NCBI RefSeq assembly: GCF_003148825.1
Contig: NZ_QGGZ01000001.1
Span: forward strand, 806,001-870,000
From: Streptomyces sp. CG 926
GTDB lineage: Bacteria; Actinomycetota; Actinomycetes; Streptomycetales; Streptomycetaceae
Reading direction: 5' to 3'
Length of the DNA stretch: 64,000 nucleotides
Shown here: piece after piece, positions 1 through 7,830 of the stretch
Position numbering within the stretch: position 1 is the stretch's first letter
Layout of the letters: every line of letters begins with the position of its first letter
The notes under the pieces: model-generated
The model's input: only the letters and a program-made list of their open reading frames with translations
Database searches by the model: none
What the model was told of the DNA's origin: nothing
Made by a program: the position numbers and the translations under genes

Positions 1-618
1 CTGGTCGAGGTCGGCTTCGACTGGCCCGGTACCGCCGGCACCGTCACCGCCGTCCTGATCCAGGACGGCCGGCGCACCGAGTTCGCCGTGGCCCGCAGCG
101 TGTTCCTGCGCGAGGGCCTGCGGCTGCCGGTCACCCCGGCCGCGTTGTCCGTCGAAGCGCACACCGCACCGCGCGGCGCCCGCTCCGTGCTCGCCTCCCC
201 CGGCGGCGACGCGCGGGCCGAACTGCCCGCCGACGTGGCCATCGCCTACGAGCTGGTGCCCGGCGCCCGGCGCGGACTGCGGCGCGGGCCGGCCGTCCTG
301 CGGGTGACCGTACGGGCGCCGGGCGGCGCACCCGCCCTGGAACTCCCCGGATTCGTCCTCGTGGCCCGGGGGGACGACGGCCGCGATCCACGGCGCCCGA
401 GCGGGCCGACCGGCGGCACGGCCGTGTGCCGGGTGACCGGGGCCGAACTCGCGACCGCGGCCGCGGGCACCGGGACGGGCACCGGCACGGTGGAACGCCC
501 GATCGACACCGCGGTCGCGCCCGGCCGCCCGTACGCCCTACGCGGTTTTCTCCTCGGCGGCGCCGCCGCCTCCGTCCGGCTCGAAGAGCCTCCTCTCCCC
601 TCTCTGGTGATCCGCTGA
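1..618 (+). CDS. C-terminal part of an unrecognised beta-rich protein (5' end outside window)
   Basis: The reading frame is open from the first base and ends with TGA at 616-618, so this is the 3' end of a gene that starts upstream. The visible 205 residues have no catalytic motif or membrane segment that I recognise. They are rich in Val, Ala, Pro and Gly in alternating patterns suggesting beta strands, with a Gly-Thr run near residue 155. One base separates the stop from the next ATG, so it belongs to the same operon as the GTPase/GAP1 genes. By position it may be another component of that system, but no function can be assigned. The end and frame are secure; the identity is not. Confidence 0.7.
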   Translation: MVEVGFDWPGTAGTVTAVLIQDGRRTEFAVARSVFLREGLRLPVTPAALSVEAHTAPRGARSVLASPGGDARAELPADVAIAYELVPGARRGLRRGPAVLRVTVRAPGGAPALELPGFVLVARGDDGRDPRRPSGPTGGTAVCRVTGAELATAAAGTGTGTGTVERPIDTAVAPGRPYALRGFLLGGAAASVRLEEPPLPSLVIR

Positions 619-619
619 C

Positions 620-1912
620 ATGACCTCCGTCGTCTGCCCCTACTGCTTCGACCGGTCCCCGGCGGCCCGGCTGCCCTACCGCTGCCAGATGTCCGCCACC
701 GGCGTGCGCGGAGCCACGCCCTGCGCCGCCGAACTCGACACCATATGGGCCGACTTCATGGGCCCCAGCGTGCCTCCCGCGCTGAAGATGCGCGGCCCGG
801 TCTTCCCCGCCGCGCGCGGCCTCGGGCGGCGTCTGACCTCGTACGGGGGCGGCTCGCGCGCGGACTGCCCCGCCTGCGGCGGGTCCACCCCGGTGCGGGT
901 CTGCCGGCGCTGCCACAGCGACTTCCCGAGCGACTACTGCGACCAGGACACCCGGATCATCGCCCTGCTCGGCCCCAAGGCCTCCGGCAAGAGCACCTAC
1001 GTCTCCGTCCTGCTCAACGAGCTGCGCGGCAGGGTGGGCCGGGCGTACGGGGCCTCGGTGACCGCGATGGGCGGCGAGACCCAGCGCCGCGACCGCGAGC
1101 TGGCCGAGGACCTCTACGACCGGCTGCGGCTGCCGGAGGCCACCCGACCGGCCGCCCTCGGCTTCAACGACCCGCTGCTGTACCGGCTGAGCCTGCCGCT
1201 GCGGCGCCGGCTGCGCGGGGCCGGCAGCCGGCACACCGCGCTGGTGTTCTTCGACGCGGCGGGCGAGGACCTGGCCAGTACCGAGGCCATGGACCGCTAC
1301 ACGCACTACCTGGCCGCCGCCGACGGGATCATCCTGCTCGTGGACCCGCTGCAGATGCGGGCGGTGCGCGACCGGCTGCCGGTGGACGACGGGCCGCCGC
1401 TGCCCGTGATCGAGACGCCGCCGCAGCAGATCGCCGCCGACCTCGCCGCGCAGCTGCGGGCCCACGGCCGGGGTTCCTCGCGCGGCCGGGTCACCACGCC
1501 GGTGGCGGTGGCCGTGACCAAGACGGACTCGCTGACGCCGCTGCTGGAGCCGCATTCGCCGCTGCTGCGCAATGCCGACCACCGCGCCGGCGCGCTCGAC
1601 GAGGAGGACCGGCGGGCGGTGCACGAGGAGCTGCGCTCGCTCCTCGACGGCTGGGACTCGGGGGCGCTGCTGCGGCAGTTGGAGCGGGACTTCGCCCGAC
1701 TGTCGCTGTTCGGGCTGTCGGCGCTCGGCTCGGCGCCGCCCGCGCACGCGCCGGCCGACGCCCCGAAGTCGGGGCCGCGGCCGCTGCGCGTGGAGGATCC
1801 GCTGCTGTGGCTGCTGGGGCTGGGCGGGCTGCTGCCGCGCACCGGTGGCGCCACCGGCACGGGTCGCACCGCCGGCACGGGTGGCCGTACCGGCTCCGAG
1901 GGGAACTCATGA
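620..1912 (+). CDS. Soluble TRAFAC-type GTPase with zinc ribbons
   Basis: 430 residues, no membrane segment. The N-terminal part has CPYC near residue 6 and, near residues 88-115, the pairs CPAC and CRRC plus a further Cys, which suggests treble-clef or zinc-ribbon metal sites. The Walker A motif GPKASGKST lies at about residues 118-126. A hydrophobic strand ending ILLVDP and the guanine-specificity-like TKTD follow in the expected order. It starts one base after the preceding stop and overlaps the next ATG (ATGA). Known: GTPases of this sort occur in predicted NTP-dependent conflict systems beside GAP1 proteins. Inferred: it is the cytosolic switch GTPase of this operon, controlled by the GAP1-like protein encoded next. 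The C-terminal Thr/Gly-rich stretch is probably disordered. Confidence 0.85.
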   Translation: MTSVVCPYCFDRSPAARLPYRCQMSATGVRGATPCAAELDTIWADFMGPSVPPALKMRGPVFPAARGLGRRLTSYGGGSRADCPACGGSTPVRVCRRCHSDFPSDYCDQDTRIIALLGPKASGKSTYVSVLLNELRGRVGRAYGASVTAMGGETQRRDRELAEDLYDRLRLPEATRPAALGFNDPLLYRLSLPLRRRLRGAGSRHTALVFFDAAGEDLASTEAMDRYTHYLAAADGIILLVDPLQMRAVRDRLPVDDGPPLPVIETPPQQIAADLAAQLRAHGRGSSRGRVTTPVAVAVTKTDSLTPLLEPHSPLLRNADHRAGALDEEDRRAVHEELRSLLDGWDSGALLRQLERDFARLSLFGLSALGSAPPAHAPADAPKSGPRPLRVEDPLLWLLGLGGLLPRTGGATGTGRTAGTGGRTGSEGNS

Positions 1913-4359
1913 ATCTCGCCCAACTGCACTACACCTCGGCGCCGCCCGGTCCCGACGGCTCCGGTTTCCGGTTCACGGCCGTCAGCCCCGGGGTGCCGGC
2001 CGCGCTGCTGCGCGAGGCGGAGCAGCTGATCGGCTACGAGCCGCCCCGGGACGCGCCGTCGCGCCCCGGGCCGCAGGAGCTGGCCGCCTTCCCGCAGGCG
2101 CTCAGCCTGAACGTGCTGGCCGACGGCAGCCGGCTGCTGGCGCGCTCGGTCTACACCGGCGCCGACTACAGCGGCCGCTGGGGCAACTTCCACGCCCACG
2201 CGGTGCACCTGCCGCAGCCCGCCGGTTCCGGTCCGGCCGTGGGCGAGCTGCCGATCACCGCCTGGGGCTCGCCGCAATGGGCCACCGCGACCCCGGAGGC
2301 CGGCGCTCCGGTGCTCCCGGCGGTGCCCGCGCCGGGCCGCCTCGACCGGGCCGCGCTGGCCTCGTTCGTCGCCGCCCGCGGCCCCTGGCTGGCCGCCTTC
2401 TTCGCCGATGTGCGCCGGCTCGGGGAGGATGCGGACGCCCCGCAGATCGTGCTCGTGGAGGCGGACAGCGAGGCCGTGGCCCGCTGGATCATGCTCGCGT
2501 GCAGTGTGTTGCCGCACCAGCGGGGGCAGTGGCTCACCTTCACCACCTACACCCGCAGGCCGCAGCTCGCCCGGCAGCAGATCATCGGGGTGATGCCCGA
2601 GGACGGGCCGAGCCTCGCCGGGCAGGAGCACCGCTACCGGGTCTACGACACCACCCGGTCCACCGCCCCCGCCGCCTTCGAACCGGACGTGTGGGCCGAC
2701 ACCGCCGCGCGGGTCTGGCAGGCGAGGCGCCAGGATCTGGTCGCCGAGGTGCGGCGGCTGGCCGCCGGGCCCTACGACGCGGGCCCGCTGGCCGCGCTCG
2801 CCCTGGCCGAGGACATCGCCCTGCCCTCCCCCGGCCGGACCGCGGCCGCCGACTGGGCCGCCGGACACCGGGACGCGCTGGACCACGGACGACTGCACGC
2901 ACTGGCCCTGGCGCTGGGCCGGCCGGCCGACGACCGGGACCCGGCGGAGGTCGCCGCCGCCGGGCGGCTGCTCGCGGCCCTGGACGGGTGGGCCCCGCCC
3001 GCGGTGTGCGAGCCGCTGGTGGCCCTGACCCTGGCGGAGGCGGTACGGACCGGCGCACCTCCCGCGGACCTGCCCACCTCGGGCGCCCTGGGCGCGGAGG
3101 TGCGCGGCCGGCTCGCGGCGGAACTGGAACCGGGCCTGCGGGCGGCGCTGGGCGACGCCGCGGCCGAACCGGAGCATCAGGCCGGGCTGTTGCGGGTGGC
3201 CTCGGTGCTCGGGGTGGACGTGAGCGACCTGCTGCCCGGCGTCGCCCGACAGTCGGCGCAGGCGCTGCTCGCCGATCCGGAGCGGGTGTACGGGGCGGGG
3301 ATGCGGGCGGCGCTGGCCGAACTGCCCGTGCTGCGCGCCCTCGTACTCGACCGGCTGGACGCGCTCGCGGCGGGCGATCCGGCCGCCGGTCGGCGGCTGT
3401 TCGAGCGCACCGCGCTGCGGCCGACCGCGGCCGACGCGCGACCGCACCTGCGGATGTGCGCCGAGGCCGCGACGGCGCCGGAGATCGCCGCCGCGGACCG
3501 GGTCGGGGCGCTGAACACCCTGCTGGCCCGGTCGGGCGTCTCGCTGTACGCGGAGCCGCTGGTGCTGCGGACGGCGATGCGGCTGGTGTGGGACGGGGAG
3601 CCGCCGGGTGCGGGCGAGGCAGGGCTGGTGCTGATGGCGGCCGGGGCGCAGGTCCACCGGGAGGCCGGCACCTGGGAGTTGCTCGTACGGGCGGCCGTGC
3701 GGGCCCCGGCCGGGGACCCCGATGCGGCGGAGCTGGCTCCGGAGCTCCTCGGGCAGTTCCAGGAGGAGATCCCGGCGCGGCTGCGGCCGTCGCTGCTGCT
3801 GCTGGAGCTGGCCCGGAACCTGCGGTCGGGTCCGGCGGGCGGGGGCTGGGTGCGCCAGGTGCTGGACCTGCGGTCGCTGGATCCGGAGCCGGGCCCCCGG
3901 GAGAGCGCGTACGCGGCGCTGTGCGCGCGGCTGCTGGCGGGGGACCGGCCGGACAGCGAGCTGCGGGCGCTGATCGAGAGCAACGACGCCGAGCTGTTGG
4001 CCGCCTATCGGGCGGCGGCGCGCACCCCGGCGGTCCGTGACCGGCTGCGGCTGGATCCGGACTACGCCGCGGACTGCTTCACGGTGTGGTCCTCCCAGCC
4101 GCAGGCCGGCCCGGCCTGGCAGGAGGCCCGTACGGACCTGCTCGACGGGGTGCTGCGGCCGACCGTACGGAGCCTCACCCCGACGGAACTGGCCGAGGTC
4201 GAGCAGTCGCTGGGCCGGCTGGGCGGGCGCTGGGCGGAGGAGTTCCGCGGCTGGCAGCGGCCGGGTGCCTTCGGCCGTCTGCGCGAACGCTTCGCCGGGC
4301 GACGCTCCGGCTCCGCCGGTGGCGGCGGCACGACCGGTGGGGAGGGAGGTCCGACGTGA
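1909..4359 (+). CDS. GAP1-like (GAP1-N2) GTPase-associated protein
   Basis: 816 residues. The N-terminal domain (about 1-250) has the pattern LHYTSAPPGPDGSGFRF followed by an LIGYEPP segment, an LLARSVYTGADYSGR segment and a WGNFHAHAVHLP segment, which I recognise as the GAP1-N2 type. The remainder is a long Leu/Ala/Arg-rich alpha-helical repeat region (GAP1-M/C-like) without catalytic motifs; the last 20 residues are Gly-rich. Known: GAP1 proteins are named for their linkage to GTPases in predicted conflict systems. They are thought to be regulators or scaffolds; their chemistry is not established. It overlaps both flanking GTPase genes by 4 bp, implying translational coupling and probably fixed stoichiometry. 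Its pairing with one, or with both, GTPases is inference. Confidence 0.8.
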   Translation: MNLAQLHYTSAPPGPDGSGFRFTAVSPGVPAALLREAEQLIGYEPPRDAPSRPGPQELAAFPQALSLNVLADGSRLLARSVYTGADYSGRWGNFHAHAVHLPQPAGSGPAVGELPITAWGSPQWATATPEAGAPVLPAVPAPGRLDRAALASFVAARGPWLAAFFADVRRLGEDADAPQIVLVEADSEAVARWIMLACSVLPHQRGQWLTFTTYTRRPQLARQQIIGVMPEDGPSLAGQEHRYRVYDTTRSTAPAAFEPDVWADTAARVWQARRQDLVAEVRRLAAGPYDAGPLAALALAEDIALPSPGRTAAADWAAGHRDALDHGRLHALALALGRPADDRDPAEVAAAGRLLAALDGWAPPAVCEPLVALTLAEAVRTGAPPADLPTSGALGAEVRGRLAAELEPGLRAALGDAAAEPEHQAGLLRVASVLGVDVSDLLPGVARQSAQALLADPERVYGAGMRAALAELPVLRALVLDRLDALAAGDPAAGRRLFERTALRPTAADARPHLRMCAEAATAPEIAAADRVGALNTLLARSGVSLYAEPLVLRTAMRLVWDGEPPGAGEAGLVLMAAGAQVHREAGTWELLVRAAVRAPAGDPDAAELAPELLGQFQEEIPARLRPSLLLLELARNLRSGPAGGGWVRQVLDLRSLDPEPGPRESAYAALCARLLAGDRPDSELRALIESNDAELLAAYRAAARTPAVRDRLRLDPDYAADCFTVWSSQPQAGPAWQEARTDLLDGVLRPTVRSLTPTELAEVEQSLGRLGGRWAEEFRGWQRPGAFGRLRERFAGRRSGSAGGGGTTGGEGGPT

Positions 4360-6047
4360 CGGATCCGGAGCTGATCGCGCGGATCCTCGGCGGCCTCACC
4401 GGGGTGGTCGGGGTCGCCGTGTGCCTCGGGTACGGGCTGTGGCGGTTCCTGGCACTGGCCCTGTCGGCGGCCTGGGCCGCCTTCCGGACGGAGCCGCCGG
4501 GCGGCAACGATCCGCGGATCACCCCGTACACCGGTCCCGAACCGGCACGGCCCGCGTACTGGTCGGGCCAGATGTGGCTGGACGCCCGGTTCGCCGGACA
4601 GGCCGCCGCGCTGACCGTCCGGTACCTGCTGACCCGGCACTGGCTGGGCCTGGTGGTGCGCCGCCGCCTGTTGCAGGGCCGCAACGGGCAGACCGGCGAG
4701 CTCGCCGCCAACGGCTTCGGTCGGCTGCTGCTGCGCCTGTTGGCTCCCGGTACGGCGCTCGCCGCGCTGCTGTCGGCGCTGCTCGCCTCGGTCCTGCTGG
4801 CCGGCGTGGCGCTGTTCTTCGCCGTGGAGCTCGCCCTGGTCGCGCTGGCCGCCCTGGCCGCCGTCCTGGCGGGGCGGGCCGCGGAACGGCTGTGGAAGCT
4901 GGCCCTGGGCATCCGGATGAAGTGCCCCTACCCGGGCTGCTACCGGCCGTTCCCGCTCGCCGTGCACCTCTGCCCGGGCTGCGGCGCCGCCCACCGCGAA
5001 CTGCGGCCGGGCGCCTTCGGCGCGCTGCGGCACGTCTGCCGCTGCGGCAAGGCCCTGCCGAGCACCCTCATGACCGGGCGGCGGGGGCTCGCCGCCCGGT
5101 GCCCGCACTGCGACCGGAACCTGCCGCCGGCCGTCGGCACCACCCGGGTCGTGCACCTGCCGCTGATCGGGGGCACCTCCGCCGGGAAGACGATGCTGCT
5201 GGCGGCCATGCTCGACGGGCTGCGGTCGTGGTCGCACGAGTCCGGCCTGACCGTCGAGTACGCCTCCCCCGACGACCTCCGCGAGGCCAACACCCTGGGG
5301 CAGTCGCTGAACCGCACCGGGTGGGCCCTCAAGACGCAGGGCGGGCAGCCGCGCGCCCTGATGCTGCTGGTCGGGCACGGCCGACGGCGCCGGCTGCTCT
5401 ATCTGTACGACCCGATGGGCGAGTCCTTCCGGGACGCGGACACCACCCGCGGCCAGGGCTACCTGGCGCACGCCGACGGGGTCCTGCTGGTGACCGACGT
5501 GCTCGCCGCGCCGGTCGTACGCCGCGCCCTGCACGCGGGCGACACGGAGCGGGCGGAGGCCGCCCGGCCGGCCGACCTCGGGCCGGTGGAGACGTACGCG
5601 GGGTTCACCGGAGAGCTGCAGGGGCTCGGTGGCCGTCGCGGGCGGCTGCCCGTGGCCACGGTGGTGACCAAGCGGGACGCGCTGGACCGGCTGGACTCGC
5701 TGCCTCGGCCGGCGGAGCCGGTGGAGGCGTGGCTCGCCGAGATCGGGCTGGACGAGCTGGTCCGGGCCCTCGGGCACGACTTCGCGGCGGCCCGGTACTG
5801 GGTGGTCAGCGCTCGGGCCGCGACCGGGGCGGGGGCGCTGGACAGCGAGCGGCGACGAGCGGCGGAGCCGGTGCTGTGGCTGCTGTCACGGACCGGGCTG
5901 CGCGTCGGAGGGCTCGTCCGGGACCGGCCGGACGCGCAGGCCCGAAGGGACACGCGGGCCCGCCGGGACACGGAAGGCGCGCAGGACGTGCGGGACGTGC
6001 AGGACGCGCAGGTCGGGCACGGTGAGGAAAGGAGCAACACCCCATGA
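4356..6047 (+). CDS. Membrane-anchored TRAFAC-type GTPase with zinc ribbons
   Basis: 563 residues, GTG start overlapping the GAP1 stop. A hydrophobic N-terminal segment (about 8-38) and a long hydrophobic block (about 128-172) predict membrane insertion. A cysteine cluster follows, with CPYPGC, CPGCG, CRCG and CPHC at about 189-260. The P-loop GGTSAGKTM lies near 269-277, an LYLYDPMGESF switch-like strand near 350, and TKRD, the guanine-specificity-like motif, near 432. The tail is charged and repetitive (Arg/Asp/Ala/Gln). This is the membrane counterpart of the soluble GTPase at 620-1912: both have metal ribbons directly before the G domain. A membrane-tethered partner or sensor GTPase in the same cascade is inferred. 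The stop overlaps the next small gene (ATGATGA). Confidence 0.85.
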   Translation: MTDPELIARILGGLTGVVGVAVCLGYGLWRFLALALSAAWAAFRTEPPGGNDPRITPYTGPEPARPAYWSGQMWLDARFAGQAAALTVRYLLTRHWLGLVVRRRLLQGRNGQTGELAANGFGRLLLRLLAPGTALAALLSALLASVLLAGVALFFAVELALVALAALAAVLAGRAAERLWKLALGIRMKCPYPGCYRPFPLAVHLCPGCGAAHRELRPGAFGALRHVCRCGKALPSTLMTGRRGLAARCPHCDRNLPPAVGTTRVVHLPLIGGTSAGKTMLLAAMLDGLRSWSHESGLTVEYASPDDLREANTLGQSLNRTGWALKTQGGQPRALMLLVGHGRRRRLLYLYDPMGESFRDADTTRGQGYLAHADGVLLVTDVLAAPVVRRALHAGDTERAEAARPADLGPVETYAGFTGELQGLGGRRGRLPVATVVTKRDALDRLDSLPRPAEPVEAWLAEIGLDELVRALGHDFAAARYWVVSARAATGAGALDSERRRAAEPVLWLLSRTGLRVGGLVRDRPDAQARRDTRARRDTEGAQDVRDVQDAQVGHGEERSNTP

Positions 6048-6172
6048 TGACCCCGCAGATCATTCGGGGCCGACGGATGACGGCGGTCCTGTTCGTGTCG
6101 GCGGTCGTGATGACGGCGGCCGCCGCGGTGGCGGCGCTGGTGCGGTACATCCCGCAATGGAGCGGAAGTTGA
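6044..6172 (+). CDS. 42-residue single-span membrane peptide
   Basis: The ATG at 6044 overlaps the GTPase stop, and the frame runs to TGA at 6170-6172. A preceding AGGAAAGGAG stretch (6025-6034) gives a plausible ribosome binding site. The product has a basic start (IIRGRR) and then one hydrophobic helix of about 23 residues (MTAVLFVSAVVMTA onward), followed by RYIPQWSGS. Its location inside the operon, the overlap and the positive-inside layout argue that it is translated. It could be a membrane adaptor or a toxin-like peptide of the GTPase system; no homologue comes to mind. The chance of a spurious ORF is real but modest. Confidence 0.6.
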   Translation: MMTPQIIRGRRMTAVLFVSAVVMTAAAAVAALVRYIPQWSGS

Positions 6173-6184
6173 AGGAGACACGCG

Positions 6185-6871
6185 GTGAGTGACATCCCCG
6201 GCGGGCCGATGGCGAACCGGCCCGTCCATTTCATCTGGCTGATCGACTGCTCGTACTCGATGCAGGGCGAGAAGATCGGCCAGCTCAACTACGCGATCAG
6301 AGAAGCGATTCCGGAGATGCTCTCCGTCGCGCAGGACAATCCGGCGGCCCAACTGCTGCTGCGCACCATGACGTTCTCCACGACCGCCCGCTGGCACCAC
6401 AAGGACCCGGTGCCGGTGGAGCAGTTCACCTGGCAGGACGTCCAGGTGGACGGCATGACCAATCTCGGTGAGGCCCTCCAGCTCGCGGCGCGCGAACTGG
6501 ACACCCCGCCGATGCCGCAGCGGGCGCTCAAGCCGGTGCTGGCGCTGGTCTCGGACGGGGTGCCGACGGACGACTGGAAGGCGGGGCTGCGGGCGGTCGA
6601 CGCGACCCCGTGGGGCCGTAAGGCGGTCCGGGTGGCGATCGCGATCGGCGCGGACGCCGACCGCAACGTGCTCCAGGAGTTCCTGGGCAATCCCGAGCTC
6701 CAGCCGCTGGACGCGAACAGCCCCAAGCAGTTGGCGGCGGCGATCCGCTGGGCCTCCACGGCCGCGGTGAAGGCGGCCTCCCAGCCGGTGGCGGGTTTCG
6801 GGGACGCGACCGTGAAGCAGCCGCCGTACGCCCCGCCCGTGCTCGCCGACGACGATGACGACGTGTGGTGA
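6185..6871 (+). CDS. TerY-like von Willebrand factor A domain protein
   Basis: 228 residues, GTG start behind GAAGGAG. A complete metal-ion-dependent adhesion site can be read: LIDCSYSM (DxSxS) near residue 19, GMTNLGEAL for the Thr, and LVSDGVPTDD for the distal Asp. The C-terminus is short and acidic (DDDDDVW). There is no signal peptide or membrane segment, so it is cytosolic. Known: TerY-type vWA proteins pair with a PP2C phosphatase and a distinctive kinase in the TerY-P triad. Exactly those two genes follow, each overlapping its neighbour. Inferred role: metal-dependent scaffold or target of the phosphorylation switch. Confidence 0.9.
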   Translation: MSDIPGGPMANRPVHFIWLIDCSYSMQGEKIGQLNYAIREAIPEMLSVAQDNPAAQLLLRTMTFSTTARWHHKDPVPVEQFTWQDVQVDGMTNLGEALQLAARELDTPPMPQRALKPVLALVSDGVPTDDWKAGLRAVDATPWGRKAVRVAIAIGADADRNVLQEFLGNPELQPLDANSPKQLAAAIRWASTAAVKAASQPVAGFGDATVKQPPYAPPVLADDDDDVW

Positions 6872-7830
6872 GCGAGCCCGTGCGGATGAGCCACGGACCA
6901 CGGCCGCTCTGGGACACGCTCCAGGGCAGCGTCCAGGGCGTGAACAAGGCGCGCAATCAGGACCACCACGACGCGGAGGGGCTCGGCACCGCCGCGCGGC
7001 CCCTGATCATGGCGGTGGCGGACGGCCACGGATCGGCGGCGCACGCGCGCAGTCATTTCGGATCCCGGTTCGCGGTGGACCTGTTCGTCCAGCAGGCCCG
7101 GCAGTTCGCCGCGCTCGCCGAGCCCCGGGACGGGACGCGGCCGCCCAGCCTGTCCTGGCTGATGAACTACGCCCAGTACACGCTGCCGCGCCAGCTGGTC
7201 AGCGCCTGGCAGGAGACGGCGCTCGGGCACTGGGAGCGCAACAGCTCGCACCTCGAACCCGGTCTGTCCCCGACGGACAAGCTGGTGCTGTACGGGAGCA
7301 CGCTCGTGGGCGCGGTGCTGACCCCGCGGGTCTTCGCGGCCTGGCAGCTCGGCGACGGGGAGCTGGCCGTGGTGAGCGACGAGGGGCGGGTGACCGTACC
7401 GCTCGCGCCGGACGAGGCGGACCTGGGCGACGAGACGGAGTCCCTCTGTTCCCCGCAGGCCTGGCTGCGGGTCCGTACGCACTGGGCGCCGGTGACCGCC
7501 CCGGCGCGGGCGCCGAGGCTGGTCTCGCTCTCCACCGACGGGCTGTCCAAGAGCTTCGCCTCGGACACCGGCTTCCGGCAGTTCATGTCCGGACTGGACG
7601 ACCGGCTCTCGGCGGAGGGTCCGGAGTGCGTCCGGGCCGTCCTGCCCGAGTGGCTGACCAAGGCTTCTCAGCACTCGGGCGACGACACCACGCTGGTGGC
7701 GGCCTGGCACACCGCACCGGGCCTGACCGCAACGGGCGGGGTGCCGCCCGACAGCGGCGGCGTCGGTGCCGGCGCCGCCGACCCGGCCGATCCGGCCGAC
7801 ATGACCGACCCGTACAGGAGTGACGAATGA
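6868..7830 (+). CDS. PP2C-family Ser/Thr phosphatase of the TerY-P triad
   Basis: About 320 residues. The characteristic PP2C elements are in order: NKARNQD (metal-binding Asp) near residue 30, MAVADGHGS near 51-59, an LSTDGLSKSF segment near 220, and SGDDTTLVAAW near the end, which supplies the last metal-binding Asp. Starts at GTG 6865, GTG 6868 or ATG 6886 are possible; 6868 gives the GTGA overlap with the vWA stop that is usual in this operon. The C-terminal tail (Gly/Ala/Asp-rich) is probably disordered. It presumably reverses phosphorylation by the kinase encoded next (inference from the TerY-P triad). Confidence 0.9.
   Translation: MSEPVRMSHGPRPLWDTLQGSVQGVNKARNQDHHDAEGLGTAARPLIMAVADGHGSAAHARSHFGSRFAVDLFVQQARQFAALAEPRDGTRPPSLSWLMNYAQYTLPRQLVSAWQETALGHWERNSSHLEPGLSPTDKLVLYGSTLVGAVLTPRVFAAWQLGDGELAVVSDEGRVTVPLAPDEADLGDETESLCSPQAWLRVRTHWAPVTAPARAPRLVSLSTDGLSKSFASDTGFRQFMSGLDDRLSAEGPECVRAVLPEWLTKASQHSGDDTTLVAAWHTAPGLTATGGVPPDSGGVGAGAADPADPADMTDPYRSDE

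Noticed and set aside
1306..3657. Long minus-strand open frame opposite the GTPase/GAP1 genes
   Set aside because: Third-position GC bias produces long antisense frames in this genome; the translation is Arg/Gly/Pro/His-rich without domains, and the plus strand has recognisable families.
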